This document shows positions 1 to 8,467 of a stretch of DNA of 64,000 nt, in pieces. A model generated the notes under the pieces. It was not told the DNA's origin and did no database searches. It saw only the letters and a program-made list of their open reading frames with translations. How positions within the stretch are numbered: the stretch's first letter is position 1; each line of letters opens with the position of its first letter. The stretch is taken from the NCBI RefSeq assembly GCF_003172895.1, contig NZ_QGKL01000042.1, forward strand, positions 372,001 through 436,000, read 5' to 3'. The position numbers were made by a program, and so were the translations under genes. The DNA comes from Leucothrix arctica. GTDB lineage: Bacteria; Pseudomonadota; Gammaproteobacteria; Thiotrichales; Thiotrichaceae.

Positions 1-100
1 CCCTGAGAGCTTCTTCGATCGAATCTTTTTCATGAGTAGATAAATGACCTGTATATTTATCTATCATTGCCTTTGTTGGCAATTCCTTTAAAAAGAACAC
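1..100 (-). CDS. Partial open frame cut by window edge, unknown
   Basis: An open frame follows the ABM monooxygenase on the same strand. It could start at GTG (98-100) or ATG (65-67) and runs off the left edge with no stop. The visible residues (FFLKELPTKAMIDKYTGHLS, then a Glu-rich stretch) look like ordinary coding sequence. GTG lies four bases after the upstream TAA, which suggests translational coupling. Only about 33 codons are visible, so no family can be given. Confidence 0.35.
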   Translation of the reverse strand, partial: MFFLKELPTKAMIDKYTGHLSTHEKDSIEEALR

Positions 101-104
101 GCCC

Positions 105-395
105 TTATGCTAGTTTCATAAGCTTAGTAATTTCTGGTGTTACAGCTAACCAAGATTTGTACGCTTCAAAAACAGCTTTTGTGTAATCCATCGAATGATG
201 AAGCTCTAGAGCCTCATCACTAGCCCACTCTTCGTATAAATATAAACTACCACTTCCATCTTGATGAAGTGTGAACTCTATGCAACCAGATTCATTGCGA
301 GTTTGTGGGATAATTTCTGTGATGGCGTCTCTTGCAGCGTCAAAAAATTCATTCTTTGGAGTTATCTTTGCAAAGATAAAAGTGTGCTTATTCAT
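105..395 (-). CDS. Antibiotic biosynthesis monooxygenase (ABM) domain protein, YgiN-like
   Basis: This 96-aa protein is a single ABM-fold unit, the usual size of YgiN-type quinol monooxygenases. Visible family traits are the early beta strand (FIFAKITPKNEF), the NESGCIEF strand and the LYEEWASDEALELHH segment that lines the ligand pocket in this fold. Members act as cytoplasmic dimers on quinones or small aromatics or detoxify reactive carbonyls; the substrate cannot be read from sequence. A candidate promoter (TTGACT, 16 bases, TATCAT) lies just upstream with an 18-bp palindrome across its -10, which suggests repressor control. The next frame toward the left edge may be in the same transcript. 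Family call firm, function inferred. Confidence 0.8.
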   Translation of the reverse strand: MNKHTFIFAKITPKNEFFDAARDAITEIIPQTRNESGCIEFTLHQDGSGSLYLYEEWASDEALELHHSMDYTKAVFEAYKSWLAVTPEITKLMKLA

Positions 396-420
396 GACTT
401 TGTCTCGTTTGATTTAAATA

Positions 421-456
421 TAGTTACCATGATAACTAGTTTAAATGCCAAGTCAA
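421..456 (-). promoter_or_regulatory. Candidate promoter with overlapping palindromic operator
   Basis: Reading leftward, -35 TTGACT (451-456) and -10 TATCAT (429-434) are 16 bases apart, giving a start near 422, about 27 bases before the ABM gene. The -10 lies inside TAGTTACCATGATAACTA (421-438), an inverted repeat with one mismatched pair. A repressor on this site would block the promoter. TAGTTA...TAACTA-type sites are known for some MarR/HxlR regulators of electrophile stress; assignment to that family is inference. Confidence 0.4.
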
Positions 457-579
457 TTGAAACTAGGTACTTTTACGTTAACCCTTTTATGCTTCATTTA
501 ATTTGAAACTGAGCTGTGATATCACTGTTTCTATATCACTACCTCGTAAATCTGATATCGTTCACCAAACTAATCGGAA

Positions 580-2037
580 GTGAACATCTTGGAAAATAAA
601 GAGACTTGCTGGATTATTTGTCCAGAATGTCAGGGGCGTGGCAAAAAGAACAAAAGACTCAGAAAAAAAGTGAAGCTCCGCTTTCAACGTGAGTTAGAAA
701 CCTTTGAGAAGTCGAATAAAGAAGGGCCTGCGCCTGTTCGTCCTGTCGGTCACTTAGACGCTTGTTCAAACTGTTCCGGCTCAAGCCTGATTCCTGCTGC
801 AAACTACCCACTACCCGATAAAGAAAACTATCCCCATGTTGCCATCATCGGCGGAGGAATAGGGGGGGGTGCGCTAGCTACTTCCTGTTTACACCGAGGC
901 ATTCCTTTTACGCTGTATGAGCGAGATAATGGTTTTGAAGCCCGTTCTCAGGGTTATGGACTGACTCTACAACAAGCGAGTAAAGCGATTGAAGGGTTAG
1001 GCATTTTTGCATTAGATAAAGGCGTGATTTCTACACGACACGTCGTTCACACAACCGATGGCAAAGTCATCGGCGAGTGGGGCATGAGAAAGTGGCTGGA
1101 GTCAGACGCGAAAACATCGGTGAAGCGAACTAATATTCATATTGCCCGACAGTCTTTACGTTTAGCGCTACTGGAACAACTCGATGGCGATGATGCAATA
1201 AAGTGGGGGCACCAACTCGTCGAATTTAAGGAAGGCCAGAACAAAGGTGATGCCGCTGAGTTAACGTTTGAAGTTAATGGCACACTTAAACACGCCAAGG
1301 CAGATATTATTGTAGGTGCTGATGGGATTCGCAGTACCGTAAGACGTTTATTAATCGGTGAGGACGTTAGTCCATTACGCTACCTCGGTTGTATTGTCAT
1401 CTTAGGTATTTGCCCATTAGCTGCACTTGATGGTCTTGAGAGTGAGCTACTAGACTCAGCCACCGTGTTTCAAACTGCTAATGGCAATGAGCGTATTTAC
1501 ATGATGCCTTATGACTCAGAGTCAGTCATGTGGCAGCTAAGCTTCCCAATGCCAGAAGATGAGGCTAAAGCATTAAGTACGCTAGGAGTGAAAGCACTTA
1601 AACAGGAAGCGTGTCGTAGAACGCAGTGGCACGATCCTATTCCTCAGATATTGTCGGCTACACTAGAGTCAAATATTACGGGTTACCCTGTATATGATCG
1701 TGCATTGCTTGCATCAGAGTTATTGGAAAAAGCGCAACAAGTCACCTTGATCGGTGATGCGGCTCACCCTATGAGTCCATTTAAAGGACAGGGTGCTAAT
1801 CAAGCATTGTTAGATGCGTTAGCGCTGGCTCGTGCTATTTCTAAGGGTTGTGGTCCTTATAAACAATGGCGAGGAGAGGGAATTAGGAAAAGTGTATTAA
1901 CGGAATTTGAATCAGAAATGCTAGAACGCAGTGCGGCCAAAGTTAAGGACTCTGCTGATGCTGCTGAGTTTTTGCATTCTGACGCTGTACTACACGAAGG
2001 GGATGAGCCGAGAGGTCGCAGTCTAAAGAAAGGGTGA
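580..2037 (+). CDS. FAD-dependent monooxygenase with N-terminal DnaJ-type cysteine motifs
   Basis: The main part is a class A flavin monooxygenase (UbiH/PHBH fold): dinucleotide motif IIGGGIGGG at residues 89-97 and the FAD-ribose motif GDAAHPMSPFKGQGAN near 392-407. The first 70 residues are unusual for the family: C14-x2-C17 (CPECQGRGK) and C62-x2-C65 (CSNCSGSS), two CxxCxGxG-like motifs as in DnaJ zinc fingers, joined by a basic stretch. The enzyme should hydroxylate or epoxidise a small, probably aromatic, substrate with NAD(P)H and O2. GTG at 580 directly abuts GGAAG; a TTG at 589 has better spacing to that same Shine-Dalgarno and may be the true start. A run of eight G (862-869) lies in the Rossmann motif. 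Confidence 0.85.
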   Translation: MNILENKETCWIICPECQGRGKKNKRLRKKVKLRFQRELETFEKSNKEGPAPVRPVGHLDACSNCSGSSLIPAANYPLPDKENYPHVAIIGGGIGGGALATSCLHRGIPFTLYERDNGFEARSQGYGLTLQQASKAIEGLGIFALDKGVISTRHVVHTTDGKVIGEWGMRKWLESDAKTSVKRTNIHIARQSLRLALLEQLDGDDAIKWGHQLVEFKEGQNKGDAAELTFEVNGTLKHAKADIIVGADGIRSTVRRLLIGEDVSPLRYLGCIVILGICPLAALDGLESELLDSATVFQTANGNERIYMMPYDSESVMWQLSFPMPEDEAKALSTLGVKALKQEACRRTQWHDPIPQILSATLESNITGYPVYDRALLASELLEKAQQVTLIGDAAHPMSPFKGQGANQALLDALALARAISKGCGPYKQWRGEGIRKSVLTEFESEMLERSAAKVKDSADAAEFLHSDAVLHEGDEPRGRSLKKG

Positions 2038-2165
2038 CAACGTTAGATGTTGGCAGCGTATGCCTAATTGACTTGATACCTTTCATTTTGAAAAATTCGT
2101 TTCAGTGGCGTAGTTTGATAACATACAGTTTAGAATTAATTATAACCATAAATCAGGTAAACACT

Positions 2166-2567
2166 ATGCGTGGAGCAGGCGGTTCAGACGGTGGACTCAT
2201 GTCGTTTTTTGTTGGACTAATCATGATGTGTACGGGTTTCTATATGTTACTAAGCTCAATCGTTATTCGTTCCCGATTTGGCTTTGGAAGTAGCATTTTT
2301 AACGCAGGTGGCTTGAATATTACCGGCGGTATGATTATGATTCCGTTTATCTTTGGTGTCGGTTTTATCTTTTATAACTCAAAGAGTTATTTAGGCTGGA
2401 TACTGGCTGGTGGGTCTGTCGCTTCACTTATCTTCGGTGCTATTGCTAGCGTAAACTTTAGCTTCCAACGCATGTCAGCGTTTGATTTGATCGTCATTCT
2501 TGTATTGGCTTTTGGTGGTTTAGGACTGTTTTTGAAGTCACTTTACCCGAGTAAAAGCAGTCGATAA
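2166..2567 (+). CDS. Small integral membrane protein, unknown
   Basis: From ATG 2166, preceded by AGGT, this is a 133-aa protein with about four hydrophobic segments: SFFVGLIMMCTGFYMLLSS, a segment around MIMIPFIFGVGFIF, LGWILAGGSVASLIFGAIA and FDLIVILVLAFGGLGLF. A longer in-frame start at 2034 would overlap the monooxygenase end and add residues that look untranslated. The glycine-rich N-terminus (MRGAGGSDGG) and short basic C-terminal tail are the only other features. I do not recognise a family. It is read in the same direction as the monooxygenase 128 bases upstream. Confidence 0.6.
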   Translation: MRGAGGSDGGLMSFFVGLIMMCTGFYMLLSSIVIRSRFGFGSSIFNAGGLNITGGMIMIPFIFGVGFIFYNSKSYLGWILAGGSVASLIFGAIASVNFSFQRMSAFDLIVILVLAFGGLGLFLKSLYPSKSSR

Positions 2568-2592
2568 GCGCTAACAATTTATATAATTCCTG

Positions 2593-2598
2593 TATAAT
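2593..2598 (+). promoter_or_regulatory. Candidate -10 element before the small coiled-coil protein
   Basis: A perfect TATAAT sits about 100 bases upstream of the start at 2700. No good -35 is visible at normal spacing, so this is a weak call. Confidence 0.3.
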
Positions 2599-2699
2599 GT
2601 CGACCCATACGTATTTAGTAGTGCCTTTTCATAGATAAATCAGTTATTTATGCAGAAAATAAGGCGCTACGTTTATTAATTATAAGTTGGTTACAACAG

Positions 2700-2903
2700 A
2701 TGACTCAAAAACAAACACTACTAAAAGAAATAAATGACATGAAAGCTCAGCTAGCTGACTCTAAAAGAGGCGCTGAAAGCTGGAACTCAAAGCGTACAAA
2801 GACAAATGGAATTGCTTTTTCGTCAAAGCTAACGACTCAGTCACTAGAAGCAAAAATTAAAGTACTAAGTGAAGAGCTTAGAGTGCTTCAAAACGCAAAG
2901 TAA
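2700..2903 (+). CDS. Small coiled-coil-like protein, unknown
   Basis: A 67-aa soluble protein starting at ATG 2700 and ending before a strong terminator. The N-terminal (KQTLLKEINDMKAQLADSK) and C-terminal (LEAKIKVLSEELRVLQ) parts have the heptad-like pattern of two amphipathic helices joined by a basic Ser/Thr-rich link (SWNSKRTKTNG). That suggests a helical hairpin that oligomerises or binds a partner. No family recognised. The upstream Shine-Dalgarno is weak. Support comes from clean ends, its own -10 box and the terminator. Confidence 0.5.
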   Translation: MTQKQTLLKEINDMKAQLADSKRGAESWNSKRTKTNGIAFSSKLTTQSLEAKIKVLSEELRVLQNAK

Positions 2904-2977
2904 TGAATACCTGTTTTGTGTCATTAACCTCAGTAATCTGAGATTAAACGTCTTTCAAGACGGGACACACAACGCAT

Positions 2978-3010
2978 AAAAAAGGCGCCCTTAGTAGGCG
3001 CCTTTTTTTG
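2978..3010. terminator. Bidirectional intrinsic terminator
   Basis: GGCGCC (2984-2989), a 7-base loop and GGCGCC (2997-3002) are flanked by A-run and T-run, so the hairpin ends transcription from both sides. It separates the convergent small protein gene and mannose-6-phosphate isomerase gene. Confidence 0.9.
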
Positions 3011-3035
3011 GTCTAAATATTACCTCATCCAGTTA

Positions 3036-4118
3036 TTACTTAACTGCTGGCGGGTAACACTCAAGAATCTCAACACCTGCTTCAGAGCTAATAGTCGCGG
3101 CATCAACACCTGCTGGACAGAGAAATCGGTCTAACTTATTAAGCTTAGTCGTCTCTTCACCAATCGTAATCGTACATTCGCCTTTCACTACGATACCGAT
3201 ATAAAAGTCATCTTCAGCTTTATCAACTGTTCCATTGATCGTCGACTTCTTAACGCGGAACTTGTCCGTCGCAGACTCATCAATCAATGTTTCCTGAAAT
3301 GACGTGTCAGAGTAATTACGCGCAGGATGTGGTTGCTGATAGAACTTCTCAATCGCTTCTGCGACTGATAACTGTGTGAAGTCAAACACATCCATACAGA
3401 ACTCTAGGTCACGCTTCATGAAACGCGCAGACTCAGGCATCGTGTAACCGGCTTTTGTAAATTCAAATCGTACAGCCCAGTCAGAAGGCTCCATGATCTC
3501 AACCATCAAAATACCTTCACCAATCGCATGAGGTGAGCCGCCAGGGATAAATAAGCAATCACCCGCTTTTACAGGGACTTTCTCAAAACACTTTTCCATT
3601 GCGTCAATGTCTTGAGACTCAATCATTTCCTTAAACGCTTCGCGGGTTGGCGGGTGCTGGAAGCCAACATAAACGTAAGGGTCATGACCTTCACGCACAT
3701 CTAGGATGTAATAACCTTCAGCCTTACCATGGTCGCTGTCTAGGAACTCACGCGCGAACTCAGCTGTCGGGTGCGCTTGAAAGTGCAAACGAACCGATGA
3801 GTCTAAAAACTTCACTAGTAGCATTGGGTTTAGCTTAAATGCTTCTGTGTGCTTTGCGCCTAAGAAGTAACTAGGATCTAACTTAAGTAGCTCATCAAAA
3901 CGGATAGTGTCTTCACCAACAACCGCATGAGAAACACCTTCAACGATGTGTTCTCTATCAGGGTTTAGTGCTTGTGTTGTTGAACCAATCCAGTCTTCAG
4001 GGAAGTGAGTATCTTCTGGTACTTCCTTGTTTTCCATCTGATCCAGAATCATGCCACCTGTGTAGGTGCGCCATACGCGGTTTGGTGGGAAACGAACGAG
4101 CTTGTTTGTGTAATTCAT
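3036..4118 (-). CDS. Class I mannose-6-phosphate isomerase family protein
   Basis: This 360-aa cupin-type protein matches the zinc-dependent class I phosphomannose isomerases that interconvert mannose 6-phosphate and fructose 6-phosphate. Visible family traits are the metal-binding RLHFQAHPT segment, the GDCLFIPGGSPHAIG segment and the following MVEIMEPSDWAVRFEF strand. It starts 15 bases after the mannitol dehydrogenase-family gene and is the second gene of that pair, so it probably handles a hexose phosphate from the same sugar or polyol route. It is a little shorter than E. coli ManA, like Bacillus-type enzymes. Substrate could be a related ketose or aldose phosphate. Confidence 0.8.
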   Translation of the reverse strand: MNYTNKLVRFPPNRVWRTYTGGMILDQMENKEVPEDTHFPEDWIGSTTQALNPDREHIVEGVSHAVVGEDTIRFDELLKLDPSYFLGAKHTEAFKLNPMLLVKFLDSSVRLHFQAHPTAEFAREFLDSDHGKAEGYYILDVREGHDPYVYVGFQHPPTREAFKEMIESQDIDAMEKCFEKVPVKAGDCLFIPGGSPHAIGEGILMVEIMEPSDWAVRFEFTKAGYTMPESARFMKRDLEFCMDVFDFTQLSVAEAIEKFYQQPHPARNYSDTSFQETLIDESATDKFRVKKSTINGTVDKAEDDFYIGIVVKGECTITIGEETTKLNKLDRFLCPAGVDAATISSEAGVEILECYPPAVK

Positions 4119-4133
4119 AATAATTCCGCGTAT

Positions 4134-5612
4134 TTAAAGAGTGGATTGGAGCGTTTTAACAACAACGGCTTGAGCGCCAAATTGTTTCAATTGATCGACA
4201 GCGTTGGTAAGGGTGCTTACAAACGTCTTGTTCGTGATTAAGTCTGTGCCAAAGATATTGCTTAAACCGAGTAGGGCAAGCACGATTTCGTCAGCGGTTT
4301 CCGCACCGCTATAAGCTTCTCTAAGCTGTTCGATCATAGGGTCGTTAACAATGATTTTTTCGCCTTTTTCATCTTGCTCACCGACATAAACCATCCAGCC
4401 AGCCATACCCAGAATCAACCAAGGCGTTGGCGTGCCGTTTTCTAGGTGGAAACGAAGTGATTCACACATGCGTTGTGGCAATTTCTGACTACCGTCAGTA
4501 GCGATCTGGTATGTCTCATGCTTGATATTTGCGTTTGAAAAACGTGAAATTAGCATATTTGCGTATGCGCTAAGGTTTGTACCTTCAGGCATTGATAATG
4601 TCACTGCTTGCTCATCCAACATGAGCTTTAGTGTCGCACTACGGAAGGCGTCATCAGCCATTGTTTGGTAGATGTAGCGGTAACCACCCAAATAACCTAG
4701 ATAGGCTAAGAATGAGTGACTACCATTAAGTAGACGAAGCTTCATGTCTTCAAAGGGTCTAACGTCTTTAACGAACGTTGCGCCGGCAGCATCCCACTCG
4801 GGTCTGCCGTTGACGAAATCGTCTTCGATAACCCACTGGGAGAATGACTCACAAACGATACCACAAGGGTCATTAACGCCTAGGTGTTCGGTTAGCTCGG
4901 TAAAGCTTTCGTCGGTGATTGCAGGAACGATGCGATCAACCATTGTGCAAGGGAAGGTGACGTTCTGCTCAATCCATGCACCCAGTGTTTTATCAAGCTG
5001 GTTTGCGTAATCAAGAATGACTTGTTTAGCAACACGACTGTTGTCAGGTACGTTGTCACAAGACATTACCGTAAACGGTGTGATTGACGCTTCTTTACGT
5101 ATGCGCAGTGCTTCGACAATATAACCAATGGCAGACTTAGGACTTTGTGGTTCTGCTAGGTCAGCGATGATCAATGCGTTATTTAGGTCTAAGTGACCTG
5201 TACTTAAATCAGCACAATAGCCTTTCTCAGTAATCGTTAACGAGACGATAGCGACTTGAGGCTCTGCCATTTTATCTAAAACGGCCTGTGTGCCGTCTAG
5301 CTTAGGATGTACTGACTCGACCACTGAGCCACTGATTTTTGCAGTGATGGTGTCTGTGTCTTTTTCTAATACTGAGTAGAGGTGATCTTGAGCACGTAGC
5401 TGCTTAATGAGATCAACACCAAATAAACTAATCTCACAGATTCCCCAGTCTAAGCCTGTTTTTTCTAGCATTTCACTGGTGTATAAACCTTGATGCGCTC
5501 TATGGAATGCGCCAAAACCAATGTGGACAATTCGGGACTTTAAAGCTGACCTATCGAAACTCGGGCGTACAACTTGAGTTTTCAATTCGGTATTCGAGAT
5601 ATTTTGGCCCAC
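4134..5612 (-). CDS. Mannitol dehydrogenase family oxidoreductase (fructuronate reductase / mannitol 2-dehydrogenase type)
   Basis: A 492-aa long-chain dehydrogenase of the mannitol dehydrogenase family. The NAD motif is IGFGAFHRAH (31-40), SCDNVPDNS is at 184-192, and the catalytic set K291-x4-N296-x2-H299 lies in KLRLLNGSHS. Members oxidise mannitol or arabinitol to the ketose, or reduce fructuronate to mannonate (UxuB); sequence reading alone does not separate these. The start is GTG at 5612 with an ideal AGGAGG six bases before it. Pairing with a mannose-6-phosphate isomerase favours mannitol or fructose/mannose metabolism; no uronate isomerase or mannonate dehydratase is nearby. Confidence 0.85.
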   Translation of the reverse strand: MGQNISNTELKTQVVRPSFDRSALKSRIVHIGFGAFHRAHQGLYTSEMLEKTGLDWGICEISLFGVDLIKQLRAQDHLYSVLEKDTDTITAKISGSVVESVHPKLDGTQAVLDKMAEPQVAIVSLTITEKGYCADLSTGHLDLNNALIIADLAEPQSPKSAIGYIVEALRIRKEASITPFTVMSCDNVPDNSRVAKQVILDYANQLDKTLGAWIEQNVTFPCTMVDRIVPAITDESFTELTEHLGVNDPCGIVCESFSQWVIEDDFVNGRPEWDAAGATFVKDVRPFEDMKLRLLNGSHSFLAYLGYLGGYRYIYQTMADDAFRSATLKLMLDEQAVTLSMPEGTNLSAYANMLISRFSNANIKHETYQIATDGSQKLPQRMCESLRFHLENGTPTPWLILGMAGWMVYVGEQDEKGEKIIVNDPMIEQLREAYSGAETADEIVLALLGLSNIFGTDLITNKTFVSTLTNAVDQLKQFGAQAVVVKTLQSTL

Positions 5613-5702
5613 GATTTGCCTCCTATGGTTTAAATTTCAGGTAATATTAGAGCATCGTTTTCAATGCAGTGCCTAGTATATTACTTAATGACTACAGTAT
5701 GA

Positions 5703-5939
5703 ATAGAAAAGGTAGTAGTGGTGAACGAAAATGGTATTCCAATAGGATTATTGGCTGACAAAGAAGCTTCATTACTAACAGATATATAAAAATTGCATAG
5801 GCTAATTGAGAAGTACGGACTTCCGAATGATGACTTTCGAAAGGAGTATAAGAACTATGCTAATGAAGACTTTGAAAATTTTATTGAGATTCAGGTATGG
5901 GATGGCTCGTCGCTGGATTGGCTCAAAAACCTGCCTTAG
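5703..5939 (+). pseudogene. Broken reading frame with in-frame TAA, unknown
   Basis: One frame reads like protein across an in-frame stop: from GTG 5718 it gives NENGIPIGLLADKEASLLTD, then TAA at 5787-5789, then KLHRLIEKYGLPNDDFRKEY and on to a tryptophan-containing end (QVWDGSSLDWLKNLP) with TAG at 5937-5939. Composition on both sides of the TAA fits a real soluble protein of about 73 aa, so I read it as a gene broken by a single nonsense change, or as two short peptides. The second half may start independently but has no clear start codon or Shine-Dalgarno. The rest of the 5613-6019 gap shows only the upstream region of the mannitol dehydrogenase-family gene. Confidence 0.5.
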
Positions 5940-6019
5940 AAGCTCTGATTACCTGACTTTTAACGCTATAGGGCGGATTAAAGTGACTAAGCAATTACCA
6001 ACGATTGTGAAGTTGAAGC

Positions 6020-6727
6020 TTATTTAGAATAACCATCAACCACTTGGTTTAACCCGTCAGAATCAACTAATCGGACAGTGCTACGGGTGTCTTCAATATA
6101 GCCTTTGCGCTTCCAGTCAGATAAAAACCGACTCACTGTTTCAACGGTTAACCCTAATAGCTCTGCTATTTCAGTACGAGACAATGGTAAATCTATCCAC
6201 TGGCCTTGCTCTGTATCTTTACACCATTTAAGCAAGAAGCTGGCGAGGCGCTCTGGTGCTTTCTTTGCACCCAAATCCAACAGCATGTTTTCCGCAGCTC
6301 TCAAACCCTGAATCCAGCCTTGCATCATGGCTTTATCAACCGAAGGATTATTGATACGAATTCTCTCTAAACCTGACATGGGTAGTTTACAAATTTCAAT
6401 GTCTGTCAGTGCTAAAGCAGTATGGTTATGATTTTCGTTAGCCAAACCATCAAAACCAAATAGCTCTCCGTGACCAATAATTCGCACGATTTGGATGCGA
6501 CCATCGGGTAAGGATTTAGTGAGTTTGATTAAGCCTTTGCGCAAAGTATAGGTATGTGTTGGTGCATCACCTTCAGAATAAATGACTTCATTATGCGTTA
6601 AAGTGAGAATAGATGTGCGAAAGTCACCTATAACTTCTGGTAGTTTATCTTCAGGGATGTCTGCAAAAATACTGCGATAGCGGATAGGACAGGTCTGACA
6701 GTTGCCTTTACCTTGTAGTTTTGCCAT
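6020..6727 (-). CDS. Crp/Fnr family transcriptional regulator
   Basis: A cNMP-fold sensor domain is followed by a winged helix with the FNR-type recognition helix GLTVETVSR, where Glu, Ser and Arg match the residues FNR uses to read TTGAT sites. From ATG 6727 (GGGGA upstream) it has 235 aa; a GTG at 6751 would add eight residues. Cysteines are C10 and C13 (NCQTCP) and C113 (EICKLP); the third N-terminal cysteine that E. coli FNR uses for its 4Fe-4S cluster is absent, so oxygen sensing by that exact cluster is doubtful. It follows cydC by 39 bases as the last cyd operon gene, and a perfect FNR box precedes cydA, so it probably controls its own operon. Confidence 0.85.
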   Translation of the reverse strand: MAKLQGKGNCQTCPIRYRSIFADIPEDKLPEVIGDFRTSILTLTHNEVIYSEGDAPTHTYTLRKGLIKLTKSLPDGRIQIVRIIGHGELFGFDGLANENHNHTALALTDIEICKLPMSGLERIRINNPSVDKAMMQGWIQGLRAAENMLLDLGAKKAPERLASFLLKWCKDTEQGQWIDLPLSRTEIAELLGLTVETVSRFLSDWKRKGYIEDTRSTVRLVDSDGLNQVVDGYSK

Positions 6728-6790
6728 GTTTCCCCAGACTCCCAAACGCACCCGCGTAACTATTAATTCGAGGGTATAGGATAGTCTAGA

Positions 6791-8467
6791 TTATTGGTCT
6801 TTTACAATATGCCCCTGTTCTAATTGAACTATTTGATCCATATTCTCAAGCCCAACCAAGTGATGAGTGATCAATATTAAGGTCTTACCTTTAGCATTTT
6901 CACTAATCGCTTGAAGCATTTTCTGCTCAGTGACACTGTCTAAGCCTTCACCTGGCTCATCCAAAATCAATACCGACGCAGGCTTTAATAGCGCACGCGC
7001 AATACCTAATCGACGAATCTGCCCGCCAGATAATTTATGCCCCGCTTCACCAATCCAAGTCTCATAGCCTTCGGGCAATGATTCAATAAACTCATGAATC
7101 TGTGACAACTTACACGCCTGTACAACTTCGTCATCAGTCGCATCACGCTTAGCCAATAACAAATTACGTTTGATGGTGCTGTTAAATAGGGTGCTTTGCT
7201 GTGTCGCTACGGCAAACTGTAAGCGTAAGTCTTCACCACTAAATTGCTCGATATTGACACCGTCCAATTGAATGCTGCCAGACTCGATAGGCCAAAAACG
7301 CATTAACGCATTGATCAATGTACTTTTACCAGAACCACTTGGACCAACAATCGCAAGGTGAGTACCTTGGGGAATGCTGAGACTAATAGACTCTAGCGCA
7401 TTGATTTGGCTAATTGGGTAGCACAGACTGGCATTGTCTATTTCAATATCGAACCGTTCCGGCATAACCGCTGGAGTAACAGGCTCAATTACTGCTGGTT
7501 TTGTATCCACTATCTCGAATAAGCGCCGAGCTGCAGCCAGCGTACCGGGGAGTGTTTGAAATGCTAGAGGCAACGGTAAAATCGCCTCAAAACTAGCGAG
7601 CGCAAATAACGCAAGCATGGGTAGATTTGCCGGGGCAAGATTACCTGATGTCACCATTGGAATAGCCACAATCAACATCAACCACATTGTCAAATTGGCG
7701 CATAAACCAAGTGCTGAGGCTGAGCCGCCATTCAATTTTGCTAAGTGCTGTTGATCATCTAACAACTGATCACTGAGCGCATTCACACGCTCAGTTTGCT
7801 TAACTGCCGCACCGTAAATCAATAACTCACTCATACCTTGCGTGCTATCAATAACCGCAGAGCGTAGTTCAGAATTGGTTTCAATTTGTCGTGTCGAGGC
7901 TTGCTGCGCTAGCTTGTTAACAAATAGCGGCACCACGATGCCTGCGATCATTAAAAACACCAGCTCGATTAAGGCTAATAAAGTACTGAACTGCAATAAG
8001 AACAATAGAATGATTAGACTGGTAATCGCGGCCACTAAGAGCGGCGCTAAAATTCGCAGATAGAAGTTCTCCAATGCATCAATGTCTGCACGGATACGAC
8101 TTAACAAGTCACCACTTCGGTAATTTTGTAAAATAGCAGGTGCAAGCGGCTCAAGGTGCTCATAAAACCAAGTTCGCAATGTGGCTAACAGTCGGAATGT
8201 GGCTTCATGCGTTACTAGGCGCTCACCGTAACGACTCGCAGTACGCGCGATAGCAAACCCACGGATACCAGCAGCAGGGGTGAAGTAATTAACACTCGCT
8301 CCCGAAATACCCGCCATCGCCATGGTCGCGATAAACCAGCCAGACAGTGCCATCAAACTGATATTGGCAATAATAGTAATCAACGAAAGCAGGGTGCCTA
8401 ACAACATCCAGCCGTACCAAGGACGCATCAGTATTAGAAGTCGCTTGGTGACTTGCCAGTTACTCAT
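6791..8467 (-). CDS. cydC: Heterodimeric thiol exporter ABC subunit CydC
   Basis: A 558-aa inner-membrane half transporter: six hydrophobic helices in the first 300 residues, then a nucleotide-binding domain with Walker A GPSGSGKST, signature LSGGQ and Walker B VLILDEP. With CydD it exports cysteine and glutathione to the periplasm, which is needed to assemble haem-bearing cytochrome bd. Its start overlaps the cydD stop by four bases, as expected for coupled translation of the two subunits. Position directly after cydABXD fixes the assignment as CydC rather than a generic lipid exporter. Confidence 0.95.
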   Translation of the reverse strand: MSNWQVTKRLLILMRPWYGWMLLGTLLSLITIIANISLMALSGWFIATMAMAGISGASVNYFTPAAGIRGFAIARTASRYGERLVTHEATFRLLATLRTWFYEHLEPLAPAILQNYRSGDLLSRIRADIDALENFYLRILAPLLVAAITSLIILLFLLQFSTLLALIELVFLMIAGIVVPLFVNKLAQQASTRQIETNSELRSAVIDSTQGMSELLIYGAAVKQTERVNALSDQLLDDQQHLAKLNGGSASALGLCANLTMWLMLIVAIPMVTSGNLAPANLPMLALFALASFEAILPLPLAFQTLPGTLAAARRLFEIVDTKPAVIEPVTPAVMPERFDIEIDNASLCYPISQINALESISLSIPQGTHLAIVGPSGSGKSTLINALMRFWPIESGSIQLDGVNIEQFSGEDLRLQFAVATQQSTLFNSTIKRNLLLAKRDATDDEVVQACKLSQIHEFIESLPEGYETWIGEAGHKLSGGQIRRLGIARALLKPASVLILDEPGEGLDSVTEQKMLQAISENAKGKTLILITHHLVGLENMDQIVQLEQGHIVKDQ

